Under the pieces are notes generated by a model. That model worked only from the letters and a program-made list of their open reading frames with translations. It was not told the origin of the DNA and made no database searches. DNA of 64,000 nt from an uncultured Aquimarina sp. (lineage in GTDB: Bacteria; Bacteroidota; Bacteroidia; Flavobacteriales; Flavobacteriaceae). The position numbers and the translations under genes were made by a program. Where the stretch lies: NCBI GenBank assembly GCA_947498935.1, contig CANMMM010000013.1, forward strand, positions 62,001-126,000, given 5' to 3'. Positions 1-9,173 of this stretch are shown here, in pieces (the first letter of the stretch is position 1; each line of letters begins with the position of its first letter).

Positions 1-399
1 TAGAAAAAAGGGTAACATTTGCTTTAAAAAATACACTATGATAATGAAGCGTGTTTCATTTTTGATAGTGATTACATCTAGAATATACGCATAAAAGCAT
101 GTTTAGCTATAAAACATCAAAAGTATACAGTATTTAGATAAGGGAATATTCGGTTGATTCGTAGTGTTTTAGTATTTTTCACTAGTACTATCGATAGGTA
201 CCTTAATTCATACGATGTACGCTTTTGTTTTTTGGTATTTGAGCGACTCTTTCTAGCTTTTTTTAGGGAATGGAAAAAGAATATTCTGGATTTCCAAAAG
301 TAGTAAACTTGCAACCAAATACTCTTATTAACAGTTCGTATAGATATACTATTTTACTAATGGAGTGATTCAAATCACTTCAATAAAAAACAAACTATA
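1..399. other. Non-coding stretch at window start
   Basis: AT-rich sequence before the first gene. A 65-codon minus-strand reading frame at 117-314 lacks any recognisable domain and is lysine/arginine/phenylalanine rich in the way translated AT-rich spacer is, so I do not call it. No RNA gene or clear promoter seen. Confidence 0.5.
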
Positions 400-1545
400 A
401 TGTCAGTACCTCCAGAAAAATTGTCCTATGTGATTCATAATATTCACACTCATATCTTTACGATGGAATACATTCCTAAATATTTTATGAGCAAATTATT
501 TCCCACTACATGGGCGCGAAAAAAATGGGTTGCTAAGCTAGGAAAAGCCTTAGCAGGCAAAACCTTGCATCGGTATTCTGCTTTTTTCTATTCTGCATTA
601 AAAGAATCTCAGGAAGAGGCTTATGATGAACTCAGAGAATATTATCCCAGAAGTGCTAAGTTTGGGGTGCTCTCGGTAGACTTTGACTATATGGGCGCAG
701 GAAAAGCTAAGTATAATTTTATGCAACAGCTAGAAGATCTTGCCGCTTTAAAACGTAAACCCGAATACAAGGATAATCTTTTGCCCTTTATCTGCGTAGA
801 CCCTAGGCGTCCTAATATCTTAGAATTGGTCAAAGAATATATCGAAGTACACAATTTTGCAGGTATTAAGCTCTATCCCGCTTTAGGATTTTTTCCAACC
901 GATCCTCGATTATACCCTGTATGGGAATATGCAGAAAAACATCAAATTCCGATTACTACCCATTGCATTCCTAAGAATAAAAGTCATTTTCGAACCAAGA
1001 TCACTGATGATATGATCGAAAAAGCCAAGGAGATCAAAACCTTTGATCGCAAGGAAGCCCGCAAGCAGTATGATTTTGCGCAATACCTGAACCACCCGCA
1101 TTGGTACCGCGAATTATTAAAAGATTTTCCAGATTTAAAGCTCAATATCGCTCATTTTGGAGGTAATGAAGAATGGGATAAGTATTTAGACAGTCCAAGA
1201 CTGAGCAAATCACTAGATCCTGAATATCTAGCAGATGCAGCAGATTGGTATTCGCAAATCAGAGACCTGATCGAAAATCATAAAAATGTATATAGCGATA
1301 TCTCCTTTACTGTGTATGATGATCGTTTGTATCCATTGCTTAAAAATTTAGTGAATAGCCACTCTCGGAGGCCTAATACCTATCCGATTAAAGAAAAAGT
1401 GCTCTTTGGTACCGATTTTTATATGTTGCAAAAAGACTACCGAGAACGTCGTTTTGGGATCGAGCTACGGGGATATCTCACAGACGAAGAATACTGGTTA
1501 ATTGCCGAGCGCAATCCCAAACGTTTTTTACAAACCAAATTTTAA
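400..1545 (+). CDS. Amidohydrolase family protein (metal-dependent TIM-barrel hydrolase)
   Basis: A 381-residue protein with the layout of the amidohydrolase_2 superfamily. An HxH metal-binding pair lies near the N-terminus (H16-T-H18 in NIHTHIF). Further along are a barrel-strand THC motif near residue 187, an AHFGG motif near residue 250 and a late GTD aspartate motif (VLFGTDF) near residue 345. These positions match the metal ligands of the family. No signal peptide, so it is probably cytoplasmic. The amidase gene starts 14 bp after its stop, suggesting co-transcription. The substrate cannot be read from the sequence; relatives act on carboxylated or amide-containing rings. The family call is firm, the reaction unknown. 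Confidence 0.8.
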   Translation: MSVPPEKLSYVIHNIHTHIFTMEYIPKYFMSKLFPTTWARKKWVAKLGKALAGKTLHRYSAFFYSALKESQEEAYDELREYYPRSAKFGVLSVDFDYMGAGKAKYNFMQQLEDLAALKRKPEYKDNLLPFICVDPRRPNILELVKEYIEVHNFAGIKLYPALGFFPTDPRLYPVWEYAEKHQIPITTHCIPKNKSHFRTKITDDMIEKAKEIKTFDRKEARKQYDFAQYLNHPHWYRELLKDFPDLKLNIAHFGGNEEWDKYLDSPRLSKSLDPEYLADAADWYSQIRDLIENHKNVYSDISFTVYDDRLYPLLKNLVNSHSRRPNTYPIKEKVLFGTDFYMLQKDYRERRFGIELRGYLTDEEYWLIAERNPKRFLQTKF

Positions 1546-1559
1546 ACACCCGATAGCCT

Positions 1560-2153
1560 ATGATTGTTTTATTAGATAATGGTCACGGAGGATTGATCAA
1601 CGGAACTTATCAAACCCCTGGTAAACGAAAGGATTGGGGGGATAAAGGTATTATCTACGAAGGCGAGTTCAATCGCGCCATCGTCAATGGTATCATTGAG
1701 GCCCTGACCGTATTAGAAATTCCCTATGTAAATATAGCTCCCGAGTATAGAGATGTCCGATTAGAAACCCGTGTAAAACGTGCCAATCGCTATCCCGCTT
1801 CCCAGAGTTTTTATCTAAGTATTCATAGCAATGCAGGAGGGGGCAGGGGTTCGGAATTCTTTACCTCACCTGGGAATACCAAAAGCGATCGTATGGCTAC
1901 CATTCTAGGACAGATGTATAAAAAAGAATTTCCCGATCGTATCCTACGCACCGATTTTAGCGATGGAGATTTAGATAAAGAAAGACGCTTTTTTGTCTTA
2001 TCCAAGACCAAAATGCCCGCCGTACTCACCGAAAACTTTTTTATGGATAATTTCGACGAGTTTCAAAACATTCTTATGACTCCCGAAGGCAGGCGAAAGA
2101 TCATAAATTTTCATGTTCAAGCCATCTTAGCTATCAAAAAAGAACTGTTTTAG
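1560..2153 (+). CDS. N-acetylmuramoyl-L-alanine amidase (Amidase_3 type)
   Basis: 197 residues forming a single amidase_3 domain. It opens with the DNGHGG metal motif (His about residue 9), followed by a GEFNRA glutamate, a SIHSN histidine in the middle and a TENFF catalytic glutamate near residue 158. These are the zinc ligands and general base of enzymes that cut the amide bond between MurNAc and the stem peptide. There is no signal peptide or cell-wall-binding domain, unlike AmiA/AmiC. Short forms like this occur both as host enzymes and as phage-type lysins, but no phage genes lie nearby. It follows the amidohydrolase gene closely and the ABC-F gene comes next. I infer a role in peptidoglycan turnover. 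Confidence 0.85.
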   Translation: MIVLLDNGHGGLINGTYQTPGKRKDWGDKGIIYEGEFNRAIVNGIIEALTVLEIPYVNIAPEYRDVRLETRVKRANRYPASQSFYLSIHSNAGGGRGSEFFTSPGNTKSDRMATILGQMYKKEFPDRILRTDFSDGDLDKERRFFVLSKTKMPAVLTENFFMDNFDEFQNILMTPEGRRKIINFHVQAILAIKKELF

Positions 2154-2165
2154 GTTTCCTTTTTT

Positions 2166-2173
2166 TAGCTTTG
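2166..2173 (+). promoter_or_regulatory. -7 box (TAGCTTTG) for the ABC-F gene
   Basis: Matches the Bacteroidota -7 consensus TAnnTTTG exactly; the -33 element is weak. It lies about 24 bp upstream of the ATG at 2197. The nearest alternative start, a GTG at 2173, would sit inside this box, so the box decides the start. Confidence 0.5.
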
Positions 2174-2196
2174 TGCAGCAAAAAAAAGAGTACCCT

Positions 2197-3837
2197 ATGA
2201 TTTCAGTAGATGGATTAGCAGTAGCATTTAGTGGCGAAACCCTGTTTAACAATGTGTCCTTTGTGATTAATGAAAATGATAAAATCGCATTGATGGGCAA
2301 AAACGGTGCAGGAAAATCAACTATGATGAAAATCATAGCGGGCGTACAAAAAGCCACACGCGGTCAGGTAAGCAGTCCAAAAGACACCGTGATTGCCTAC
2401 CTACCACAGCATTTACTGACCGAAGACGATTGCACAGTATTCGAAGAAGCCTCCAAAGCATTTCATCATATTATGGATATGCAGCAAGAGATGGATCGCC
2501 TGAATAAGGAACTCGAAACCCGTACCGATTACGAGTCTAAGGAATACATGTCTATCATAGAGCAGGTGACCGAATTGGGCGAAAAATTCTATGCCATCGA
2601 AGCCATTAATTACGATGCAGAAGTAGAAAAAGCACTCCTCGGACTCGGGTTTAATCGTACCGATTTTACACGTCCTACTAGTGAGTTTAGTGGCGGATGG
2701 CGTATGCGTATCGAACTCGCCAAAATACTACTACAGAAACCAGATCTCATCCTATTAGATGAGCCTACCAATCATATCGATATCGCTTCTGTGGTCTGGC
2801 TAGAAGACTTCTTGCTCCATAAAGCCAAAGCCGTGATCGTTATATCGCACGACAAGGCTTTTATAGACAGCATTACCAATCGCACCATAGAAGTTACGAT
2901 GGGGCGTATCTATGACTATAAAGCCAATTATACGCACTACCTCCAATTACGAGAAGAACGTAGGGCACACCAGCTCAAAGCCTATCAAGAACAACAAAAA
3001 TTTATCGCCGATACCAAGCAGTTTATAGAACGGTTTAAAGGGACCTATTCCAAAACCAATCAGGTGAACTCTAGAGAGCGCATGTTAGAAAAACTAACCC
3101 TAGTCGAAATCGATGAGGTAGACACCTCTGCGTTAAAATTGCGTTTCCCACCCGCATCCCGTTCTGGAGATTATCCCGTTATAGCCAAAGGATTATCCAA
3201 GTCTTACGGAGATCATGTGGTGTTTAACGATGCCAATATGTCCATTGCACGCGGCGAGAAAGTAGCCTTTGTAGGTAGAAATGGCGAAGGAAAATCTACG
3301 ATGATCAAAGCCATTATGAGTGAGATCGAGTTCCAAGGCCAGTGCGATCTAGGACACAATGCCCAAGTAGGGTATTTTGCACAGAACCAAGCCGCTTTGT
3401 TAGACCCAGATCTTACCATTTTTCAGACTGTGGACCAAGTAGCCAAAGGTGATGTGCGTACCCAGCTAAAAAATATCTTGGGGCAGTTCATGTTTGGAGG
3501 CGATGCTATAGATAAAAAAGTAGGCGTACTCTCTGGAGGTGAACGCACTCGATTAGCCATGGTTAAACTCCTTCTCGAACCCGTAAATGTATTGATCCTA
3601 GATGAGCCGACGAATCACTTAGACATTCGATCCAAAGATGTGCTTAAAGAAGCCTTACTCGCCTTTAACGGTACCTTGATCCTCGTATCACATGATAGGG
3701 ATTTTCTACAAGGACTGTCGAATAAGGTATTTGAATTTAAAAACAAACGAGTCATAGAGCATTTCGAGACCATAGATGTCTTCTTAGAACGCAATCGTAT
3801 GGAAAGTCTAAAAGAAATAGAACTGTCTTCAAAGTAA
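2197..3837 (+). CDS. ABC-F family ATP-binding protein (ribosome-associated type)
   Basis: 546 residues from the ATG at 2197, with two ABC cassettes and no membrane segments. The first has Walker A GKNGAGKST, signature SGGW and Walker B LILLDEPTNH. A charged linker region follows, then the second has Walker A GRNGEGKST, signature SGGER and LILDEPTNH. This tandem soluble layout defines ABC-F proteins (EttA, Uup, YbiT, YdiF and some antibiotic-resistance factors), which bind the ribosome E site rather than transport. An in-frame GTG at 2173 is rejected because it overlaps a -7 box and MISVDGL is a typical ABC-F start. The exact subfamily is uncertain; nothing shows a resistance role. Confidence 0.9.
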   Translation: MISVDGLAVAFSGETLFNNVSFVINENDKIALMGKNGAGKSTMMKIIAGVQKATRGQVSSPKDTVIAYLPQHLLTEDDCTVFEEASKAFHHIMDMQQEMDRLNKELETRTDYESKEYMSIIEQVTELGEKFYAIEAINYDAEVEKALLGLGFNRTDFTRPTSEFSGGWRMRIELAKILLQKPDLILLDEPTNHIDIASVVWLEDFLLHKAKAVIVISHDKAFIDSITNRTIEVTMGRIYDYKANYTHYLQLREERRAHQLKAYQEQQKFIADTKQFIERFKGTYSKTNQVNSRERMLEKLTLVEIDEVDTSALKLRFPPASRSGDYPVIAKGLSKSYGDHVVFNDANMSIARGEKVAFVGRNGEGKSTMIKAIMSEIEFQGQCDLGHNAQVGYFAQNQAALLDPDLTIFQTVDQVAKGDVRTQLKNILGQFMFGGDAIDKKVGVLSGGERTRLAMVKLLLEPVNVLILDEPTNHLDIRSKDVLKEALLAFNGTLILVSHDRDFLQGLSNKVFEFKNKRVIEHFETIDVFLERNRMESLKEIELSSK

Positions 3838-3844
3838 GTAATTA

Positions 3845-3932
3845 GGGCGTTACCACAGGGGTCGGGCTATCCGCTATATCTTTTTTGTTTCTTTAGGGAA
3901 ACAAAAAAGGATGCCGCTGCTATCCCTAACGC
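3845..3932 (+). repeat. Dispersed palindromic element, core type A
   Basis: Begins gggcgtt and ends tccctaacgc. The core is a hairpin of ttttttgttt against aaacaaaaaa. It starts 7 bp after the ABC-F stop codon. One of eight copies in the window (others at 9064, 19388, 24580, 34488, 38779, 50734, 55333). Confidence 0.85.
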
Positions 3933-4082
3933 AAATCATTTTTCATCATAGGCAGTACTAATGATTTGTGCAGTTCTTTTACTCCCAAGCTGAATTTTAC
4001 AAGGCTTACCGATGATAGATTACTTTTTGTTAAAAGCATTTTTTATAGAAAATAGTACTGTAAATCCCCATACGTAAACTGT

Positions 4083-4643
4083 TTATTTCCATTCATCACT
4101 TAATATACTGTATACATACGTTCCTTTACTTTCTCCGTATGATTGAATGTTATAATCTCTAAGCAAGCCTTCTTTTACTGCTCCGAGTTTTTCAATTGCT
4201 TTTTGAGATTTAATATTTTTTTCATCAATCTTGAATTCTACTCTTCTCAGTGCTAATTGATGAAAACAATAATCTAGCAGCAACTTTTTGCACATTCCAT
4301 TAATTCCTGTTCCTTGAAATTTTTCAGCGATCCAAGTCCATCCGATTTCAAGTCTTTTATGAGTAAAATCAATATTTCCGAACATCGTAATTCCTACAGG
4401 CTGTTGTTCTTCTTTTTTTATAATCATCAACGGATATAAGGTCTTTTGATCGATTGCAGAAAGACAGTAATCAACATATTCTACCAAATCGATTCTGTTC
4501 TGGACTCTAGCACCAAACTCACCCAGTTCTTTCGAAAAACTAATAGAGGCTAAATGATCAATATCACTTCTTTTTAACCGTCTTAAAAGAACATGTTCAT
4601 TTTCGAGTTTTAGTTCGTTGGAAAAAAATGTATCCTTAGTCAT
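4083..4643 (-). CDS. GNAT family N-acetyltransferase (RimJ/RimL-like)
   Basis: 186 residues. The N-terminal strand pattern LENEHVLLRRLKRSD and the central RLEIGWTWIAEKFQGTGIN segment match the RimJ/RimL-type GNAT fold, in which the Q/RxxGxG/A loop binds the acetyl-CoA pyrophosphate (here QGTGIN). It ends with the usual RRVEFKIDEKNIKSQKAIEKLG segment of acetyltransferase_3 proteins. It is a lone gene, with a palindromic repeat and an unlabelled 0.6 kb gap on its two sides. The acceptor (protein N-terminus, small molecule or antibiotic) cannot be told. Confidence 0.8.
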   Translation of the reverse strand: MTKDTFFSNELKLENEHVLLRRLKRSDIDHLASISFSKELGEFGARVQNRIDLVEYVDYCLSAIDQKTLYPLMIIKKEEQQPVGITMFGNIDFTHKRLEIGWTWIAEKFQGTGINGMCKKLLLDYCFHQLALRRVEFKIDEKNIKSQKAIEKLGAVKEGLLRDYNIQSYGESKGTYVYSILSDEWK

Positions 4644-5277
4644 ACTAATTGCATATAATCTTTATTATAAGTGTCATAGTTGGACAAAATGTTACCCTTG
4701 TTTTTTGATTTTTTTAGTTTCATCACCCCTCTAGTAGTGGATTCGTACCGCTTCGCAGTAGTAAAAAATCTATACAAAGCCGAAAATCAAAAAAAAACGA
4801 AAAATGGCTAGAACTATTTGTTATTTAGTATTTTATGATGTTTTTTAGAGGTCTTAATTCATGAATTAGGGTAACTACTTATCTTACATGCTACTCTAGA
4901 AATGATTCTTTTAGTAGTTTTGAATTGTGATACACATAGTAGCTTACTACTATGTTTTTTTGATCATATAATGATTCAGTTATTATACACTAAAGAATCA
5001 AAAGGTATCTAATAGTTAGCGCTTAAAGAAATGAATGATTGCTGTATTATTTGTGATGTACAGTTTACCAACTAGTCATAGGATTTCCCTCAAAGGATTG
5101 CTTGTTACACTCATTGGTAATTGTATCTACAGTTAGTAGCTTGTAGTTTTAACATATCTGTTAGAATTAGACTATTAAAAAGGCATCATTCTTGTTAAAT
5201 AAAGTGTCACATGCTGTGTATGCAATCGTTTTCTTACCACAGTTTGGACCTATCATCAACTACTAAATAGACCCATT
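4644..5277. other. 634-bp intergenic region with one strong hairpin
   Basis: No open frame of note. It contains a perfect terminator-like hairpin at 4934-4961 that no annotated plus-strand gene explains. Otherwise AT-rich spacer. Confidence 0.5.
4934..4961 (+). terminator. Orphan intrinsic terminator hairpin
   Basis: A perfect 9-bp stem (acatagtag / ctactatgt) with a 4-nt loop runs directly into a T-run on the + strand. The nearest upstream plus-strand gene ends more than 1 kb away and the intervening gene is on the other strand. It may therefore end an unannotated short transcript. Confidence 0.6.
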
Positions 5278-5796
5278 ATGAAATACGTTTTATATCTCTT
5301 TATTACTGTTTTTACGCAGTTTGCGATACAGGCACAAGATCGTCAGGCATATATAGAATATGATAAGGTGGTACAAAGTATCGCAGTATACAACCATACA
5401 CGTAGTGAAATAGCAGTGTTCAAACAATCTCTTAATGATTCTCTAGATTTGATGCTCCGAGAATATGATGCTATGATGCGTAAGAGCGCTGCTAGAAAAA
5501 CATCGATGTGCCCAGTGCGAACACGTAAGTTGGCTCATAAATTACAAAGAATAGAGGAGAAAATAAAAATGTTTCAAGCGTATGCGATGCAAGAAATGCA
5601 TCAGGAACAGCGGAATATGAAACATACGCTAAAGCGCAAAATCGATGTAGGGGTCAAAAAATATTGTAATGAATATGATATTTCGATTATGGTCGATAAA
5701 AGTGCGGTGCTCTTCTGCGATGATTGTGTAAATCATACCAAGCAATTGATTCACTACTTACGGAATGATAATGAAAATTGGATTAATAAGATATAA
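5278..5796 (+). CDS. OmpH/Skp family periplasmic chaperone-like protein
   Basis: 172 residues with a signal peptide (cleavage expected after IQAQ, about residue 20). A long, highly charged helical region follows from residue 40 to 125, and the C-terminal stretch (DISIMVDKSAVLFCDD) resembles the ISIVLDKSxVLY strand of Skp/OmpH proteins. Skp binds unfolded outer-membrane proteins in the periplasm. This copy is not next to bamA or lpxD, where the main skp/ompH usually lies. It carries several cysteines, which is unusual, so I take it as a diverged paralogue. Role inferred from family only. Confidence 0.7.
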   Translation: MKYVLYLFITVFTQFAIQAQDRQAYIEYDKVVQSIAVYNHTRSEIAVFKQSLNDSLDLMLREYDAMMRKSAARKTSMCPVRTRKLAHKLQRIEEKIKMFQAYAMQEMHQEQRNMKHTLKRKIDVGVKKYCNEYDISIMVDKSAVLFCDDCVNHTKQLIHYLRNDNENWINKI

Positions 5797-5811
5797 ATCC
5801 TTATTGATGTC

Positions 5812-7443
5812 TTATAAACGCTGGGCGTGGATATAGAAATTGGGATCTATAGTAATGGATTTACACTGTAGTTCTATCGATTGCCACGTATCCGTGGGGT
5901 GTATCCAAACGGGTTTTTGATCGGTCAGCACCCGAATAGGCATCTCGAATCCATCTACTATATGAGTGTATCGGTAAGATAGCGTGGTATCCGTTTGCTT
6001 GTATTCTAAGGTAGGGATGTTGGTCGTTCTTAGGTATTGTGTAAAGAAGGGGATAAGAGGCAGTCCTGTCTTAGTAGCAATATAGTTTTCGATCTGTTGG
6101 GTAGTAACGGTCTGGTGATAGAAAGTAAAATTTAGCCCGCGTAAGAGTGTTCTCCATTTGGTATCATTATCTACCCATTGGCGGAGGGTGTGTAGCATAT
6201 TGGCTCCTTTGTAATACATATCTCCTGATCCTTGGTGATTTACTTCATACTGTCCGATAATAGGTGTATCGTTTTTGATGTTTTTTCGAGTGCCTATAAC
6301 ATAGGCGGCAGCGGCTTCGGTACCGTAGTGATAGTCTAAAAATAGATTTTCGGAATAAGCGGTAAAGCTTTCGTGTATCCACATGTCTGCAATGTCTCTA
6401 TTGGTTATGTTATTCGCAAACCATTCATGACCAGATTCGTGAATGATGATAAAATCGAATTTTAATCCCCAACCTGTACCTGACAGATCCCTTCCTAAAT
6501 ATCCATTGGTATACTGATTTCCATAGGTAACCGAACTTTGGTGTTCCATACCTAGATAGGGGACTTCTACGAGTTTATAACTGTCTTCATAGAAGGGATA
6601 GGGGCCAAACCAGTGTTCGAAGGCTTTCATCATTTTTTGGGCATCTTTAAATTGTCTTTTGGCACGTTTTAGATGATCTTTAAGTACGTAGTATTGCATG
6701 TCCAGAGGGCCTTTTTCACCTGCATAGACTTCGCTAAAATGGGTGTAGTCTCCAATATTGATATTGACTCCGTAGTTATTAATGGGATTGCTTACAAACC
6801 AATGATAGGTAGTTGTATCAGATTGTTCTGTGGTACTGCGCAAACGCCCATTAGATACATTGACTAGCCCTTTGGGTACGGTTACACTGACGAGCATACT
6901 GTCTACTTCATCATACATATGGTCTTTATTGGGCCACCAACTACTCGCGCCTAGCCCTTGACAGGAAGAGGCGATGAAATGTTGCCCATTGGTATCTTTT
7001 TTCCAAGAGATACCGCCATCCCAAGGGGCATTTTTGGCTTTTCTAGGGAGACCACTATAGTATACGGTTATTTGTTGGTGGCTTCCGATGTCTTGTGGAG
7101 CTACTAGTTTTATAAAATGTGCATTGCCATCAGTACGTACACTAAGCGCTTGTCCGTTTTGCTGTACTTTATCGATCTTTAAAGGCGCTTGTAGGTCTAT
7201 TTGTAGGGTGGTGGCAGTGTCGATTACTTGGTAATGAATGGTGTTGCTACCTTGTAGGGATTGCTGAGTAGGGTCTACCGTGATGGCTAAGTGATAATAA
7301 GTAAGATCCCACCAACTGCGCTCGGGAGTTATGGTACCTCTCAGGCTATCTTGATGTGTAAACTTATGCGTAGGATGTGAGTCTTGTGCGTTAGTGATGC
7401 TGATAATAAGGATAGTAAAAAGAAGGCTAAAACGTATGTACAT
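5812..7443 (-). CDS. M1 family metallopeptidase (secreted, short form)
   Basis: 543 residues with a signal peptide (to about residue 20, ITNAQ). The zinc site is complete: H335-E-S-G-H339 followed 18 residues later by E358 in WIHESF. The substrate-anchoring motif is GMEH at 298-301, a variant of GAMEN. The N-terminal half is the beta-saddle domain of aminopeptidase N. The protein lacks the large C-terminal helical domain of PepN (about 870 residues), like other short bacterial M1 enzymes. Expected to be a periplasmic or exported aminopeptidase. It lies divergent to nothing and is followed by an M28 peptidase gene on the same strand upstream in the map, so the two may serve the same peptide-scavenging role (inference). 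Confidence 0.88.
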   Translation of the reverse strand: MYIRFSLLFTILIISITNAQDSHPTHKFTHQDSLRGTITPERSWWDLTYYHLAITVDPTQQSLQGSNTIHYQVIDTATTLQIDLQAPLKIDKVQQNGQALSVRTDGNAHFIKLVAPQDIGSHQQITVYYSGLPRKAKNAPWDGGISWKKDTNGQHFIASSCQGLGASSWWPNKDHMYDEVDSMLVSVTVPKGLVNVSNGRLRSTTEQSDTTTYHWFVSNPINNYGVNINIGDYTHFSEVYAGEKGPLDMQYYVLKDHLKRAKRQFKDAQKMMKAFEHWFGPYPFYEDSYKLVEVPYLGMEHQSSVTYGNQYTNGYLGRDLSGTGWGLKFDFIIIHESGHEWFANNITNRDIADMWIHESFTAYSENLFLDYHYGTEAAAAYVIGTRKNIKNDTPIIGQYEVNHQGSGDMYYKGANMLHTLRQWVDNDTKWRTLLRGLNFTFYHQTVTTQQIENYIATKTGLPLIPFFTQYLRTTNIPTLEYKQTDTTLSYRYTHIVDGFEMPIRVLTDQKPVWIHPTDTWQSIELQCKSITIDPNFYIHAQRL

Positions 7444-7540
7444 AGTAGTGTATTAGGTTAAGAAGTATGTAAACGAATTTAAGTAAAGGTAGTTATAATT
7501 TTTGTGTTTTAATTGGGAGCTGTGTTGCGCTTTTTAGCTA

Positions 7541-7578
7541 AAAAAAGCGCCTCTTTTAACGGATGTAAAAGAGGCGCT
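7541..7578 (-). terminator. Intrinsic terminator of the M28 gene
   Basis: Perfect 13-bp stem (agcgcctctttta / taaaagaggcgct, 7546-7578) with a T-run on the minus strand (as aaaaaa at 7541-7546). It lies 30 bp after the M28 stop codon. Confidence 0.85.
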
Positions 7579-7607
7579 AACTATTACTAAATAGGAGTTG
7601 TTTGTCA

Positions 7608-8948
7608 TTACTCCTTAAATACTTGGCTAGGGAATACCACGGGGCTCTCATATCCGTCAGTAGCAACTGCTGCAATGCCAAAGAAGAAATTATCGATAAC
7701 GACCCCTTCTAGGGTATACTGATCTACTGTGCCTACAAAGCGGCTGTGATCCCAAGTGGGAGAGGTGGTGTCTCTCCAATAGATTTTATAGCCTTTGATA
7801 TGCGGATCGTTACTAGCTTTCCATTTTAATTGTACGGCAGGGGCTACCATACCTCCGATCTGTACGTCGGTCGGTGCGGGTGGTGCAGCTGCGATACTGG
7901 CGAGATTGATGGCATTAACAGCGGTAAGCTTGGCTGCATATGCAAAGTCTACATGTTCGATGACATCGCCATAGTAGATTCCGTTTTCGGTACGGATGTC
8001 TTGGTGCTGCTGCGTATAGTTTTCATGAGTTTCCATGATGCGTATGCCTGCAAAACCTGCATCGTTAAAGGGTCTGTGATGTCCTCCTCTTCCAAAACGG
8101 TCGAGTCGATATATAAGCATAGGGTTCATTTCGGGCATATAGGTGGTTACGGTGCGATGTACATAGCGAGCTAATTGCCTAGAAATACCATCGACTTCGC
8201 CCCCGTAGAAACGTCTACGATTTTTGAGGGTTTCGGTATCTGTGGGATTGGTGGGTTCTGAAAAAATCCGAAAACTACGATTATCGATCACGCCGTCTAC
8301 CCCTTTGATATTGCCGATCATGTCATTATTGAACACGCCGATGATGTCCCATTGCTGTTCTAGGGCATAGTCGGCAAGTCCTTTGCCACCGAATAGACCT
8401 TGCTCTTCTCCAGAAAGCCCTACGTAGATAATACTGTTCTCGAAGCTGTATTTAGACAATACATTGGCGGCTTCGATAGTTCCTGCCATACCACTGGCAT
8501 TATCATTGGCGCCTGGAGCATCGTCTGTATAATTATTAGGGTCTGTCACCCGTGAGTCGATATCCCCACTCATGATAATAAATCGATTGGGATATTTAGT
8601 ACCACGCTGAATGGCCACTACATTGACTACGAGTACATCTCTAGGAATACGATTGTTTGCACCTTTTTTGACTAGGTTTTTCTGGTAGAATACTTCTAGG
8701 CATTGATTGCATTGGCTAGAGATAGTCTCGAATCGCTGCTTGATCCATCGCCTAGCGGCTCCGATACCTCTATCACTAGCAGTGGTATCACTGAGCGTAT
8801 GTCGTGTACCGAAATCCACGAGTTGCTGTACGTCTTTTTGGATGTTTTGCGCAGAAACGGCTTGGATGATATCATAGATTTTAGGATCTGTTTGTGCCGT
8901 GAGTAGTGTGGATAGTATGAGTAGTGTAGTGAATAGGAGTGATTTCAT
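7608..8948 (-). CDS. M28 family Zn-peptidase with C-terminal fibronectin III domain
   Basis: 446 residues with a signal peptide (LLTAQ, about residue 19). The peptidase domain shows the DAPGANDNASG bridging-Asp motif (about 143-152) and the SGEEQGLFG glutamate pair (about 179-187). Where most M28 enzymes read HxD (first zinc ligand), this one reads GDID (D129-I-D131). A fibronectin type III domain fills residues about 350-440 (PTDVQIG...KGYKIYWRD). Likely a secreted or periplasmic aminopeptidase/carboxypeptidase. The gene has its own terminator. Family certain, activity probable; the Asp in place of His deserves a check against relatives. Confidence 0.85.
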   Translation of the reverse strand: MKSLLFTTLLILSTLLTAQTDPKIYDIIQAVSAQNIQKDVQQLVDFGTRHTLSDTTASDRGIGAARRWIKQRFETISSQCNQCLEVFYQKNLVKKGANNRIPRDVLVVNVVAIQRGTKYPNRFIIMSGDIDSRVTDPNNYTDDAPGANDNASGMAGTIEAANVLSKYSFENSIIYVGLSGEEQGLFGGKGLADYALEQQWDIIGVFNNDMIGNIKGVDGVIDNRSFRIFSEPTNPTDTETLKNRRRFYGGEVDGISRQLARYVHRTVTTYMPEMNPMLIYRLDRFGRGGHHRPFNDAGFAGIRIMETHENYTQQHQDIRTENGIYYGDVIEHVDFAYAAKLTAVNAINLASIAAAPPAPTDVQIGGMVAPAVQLKWKASNDPHIKGYKIYWRDTTSPTWDHSRFVGTVDQYTLEGVVIDNFFFGIAAVATDGYESPVVFPSQVFKE

Positions 8949-9063
8949 AGCCTTCGTATTTGTGATTCGAATGTAATCAAAAGGTGCGATAGTGGGGAAT
9001 GCCTTAACAAATTTATAAGAGGGCTATTTGTATGTAGTAAATACCATTGATAAGGGGCTTACT

Positions 9064-9152
9064 GCGTTAGGGATAGCAGTGGAAATCCCACAGCCCGACG
9101 ATAGGAGGTGCGAGGAATTGGAACGGATAGCCCGACCCTTGGGGAACGCCCT
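9064..9152 (-). repeat. Dispersed palindromic element, core type B
   Basis: Begins gcgttaggg and ends ggggaacgccc, so it lies in the opposite orientation to the copy at 3845. The core contains the cccacagcccgac and gcgaggaattg blocks instead of the A/T hairpin. Sits 22 bp beyond the 3' end of the MFS gene. Confidence 0.85.
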
Positions 9153-9173
9153 AATTAATAGCATCAACGTAGT

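Noticed and set aside
117-314. 65-codon minus-strand frame
   Set aside because: Lysine, phenylalanine and arginine rich in the manner of translated AT-rich spacer; no domain, no promoter.
2173-2196. GTG start for the ABC-F gene
   Set aside because: The GTG is the last part of a TAGCTTTG -7 box; the ATG at 2197 gives the usual MISVDGL start.
8-4700. aagggtaacattt at the window start and its reverse complement at about 4687
   Set aside because: Only about 13 bp, AT-rich, and no other shared sequence; probably chance.
7830-8174. 114-codon plus-strand frame
   Set aside because: Shadow of the M28 peptidase gene on the other strand.
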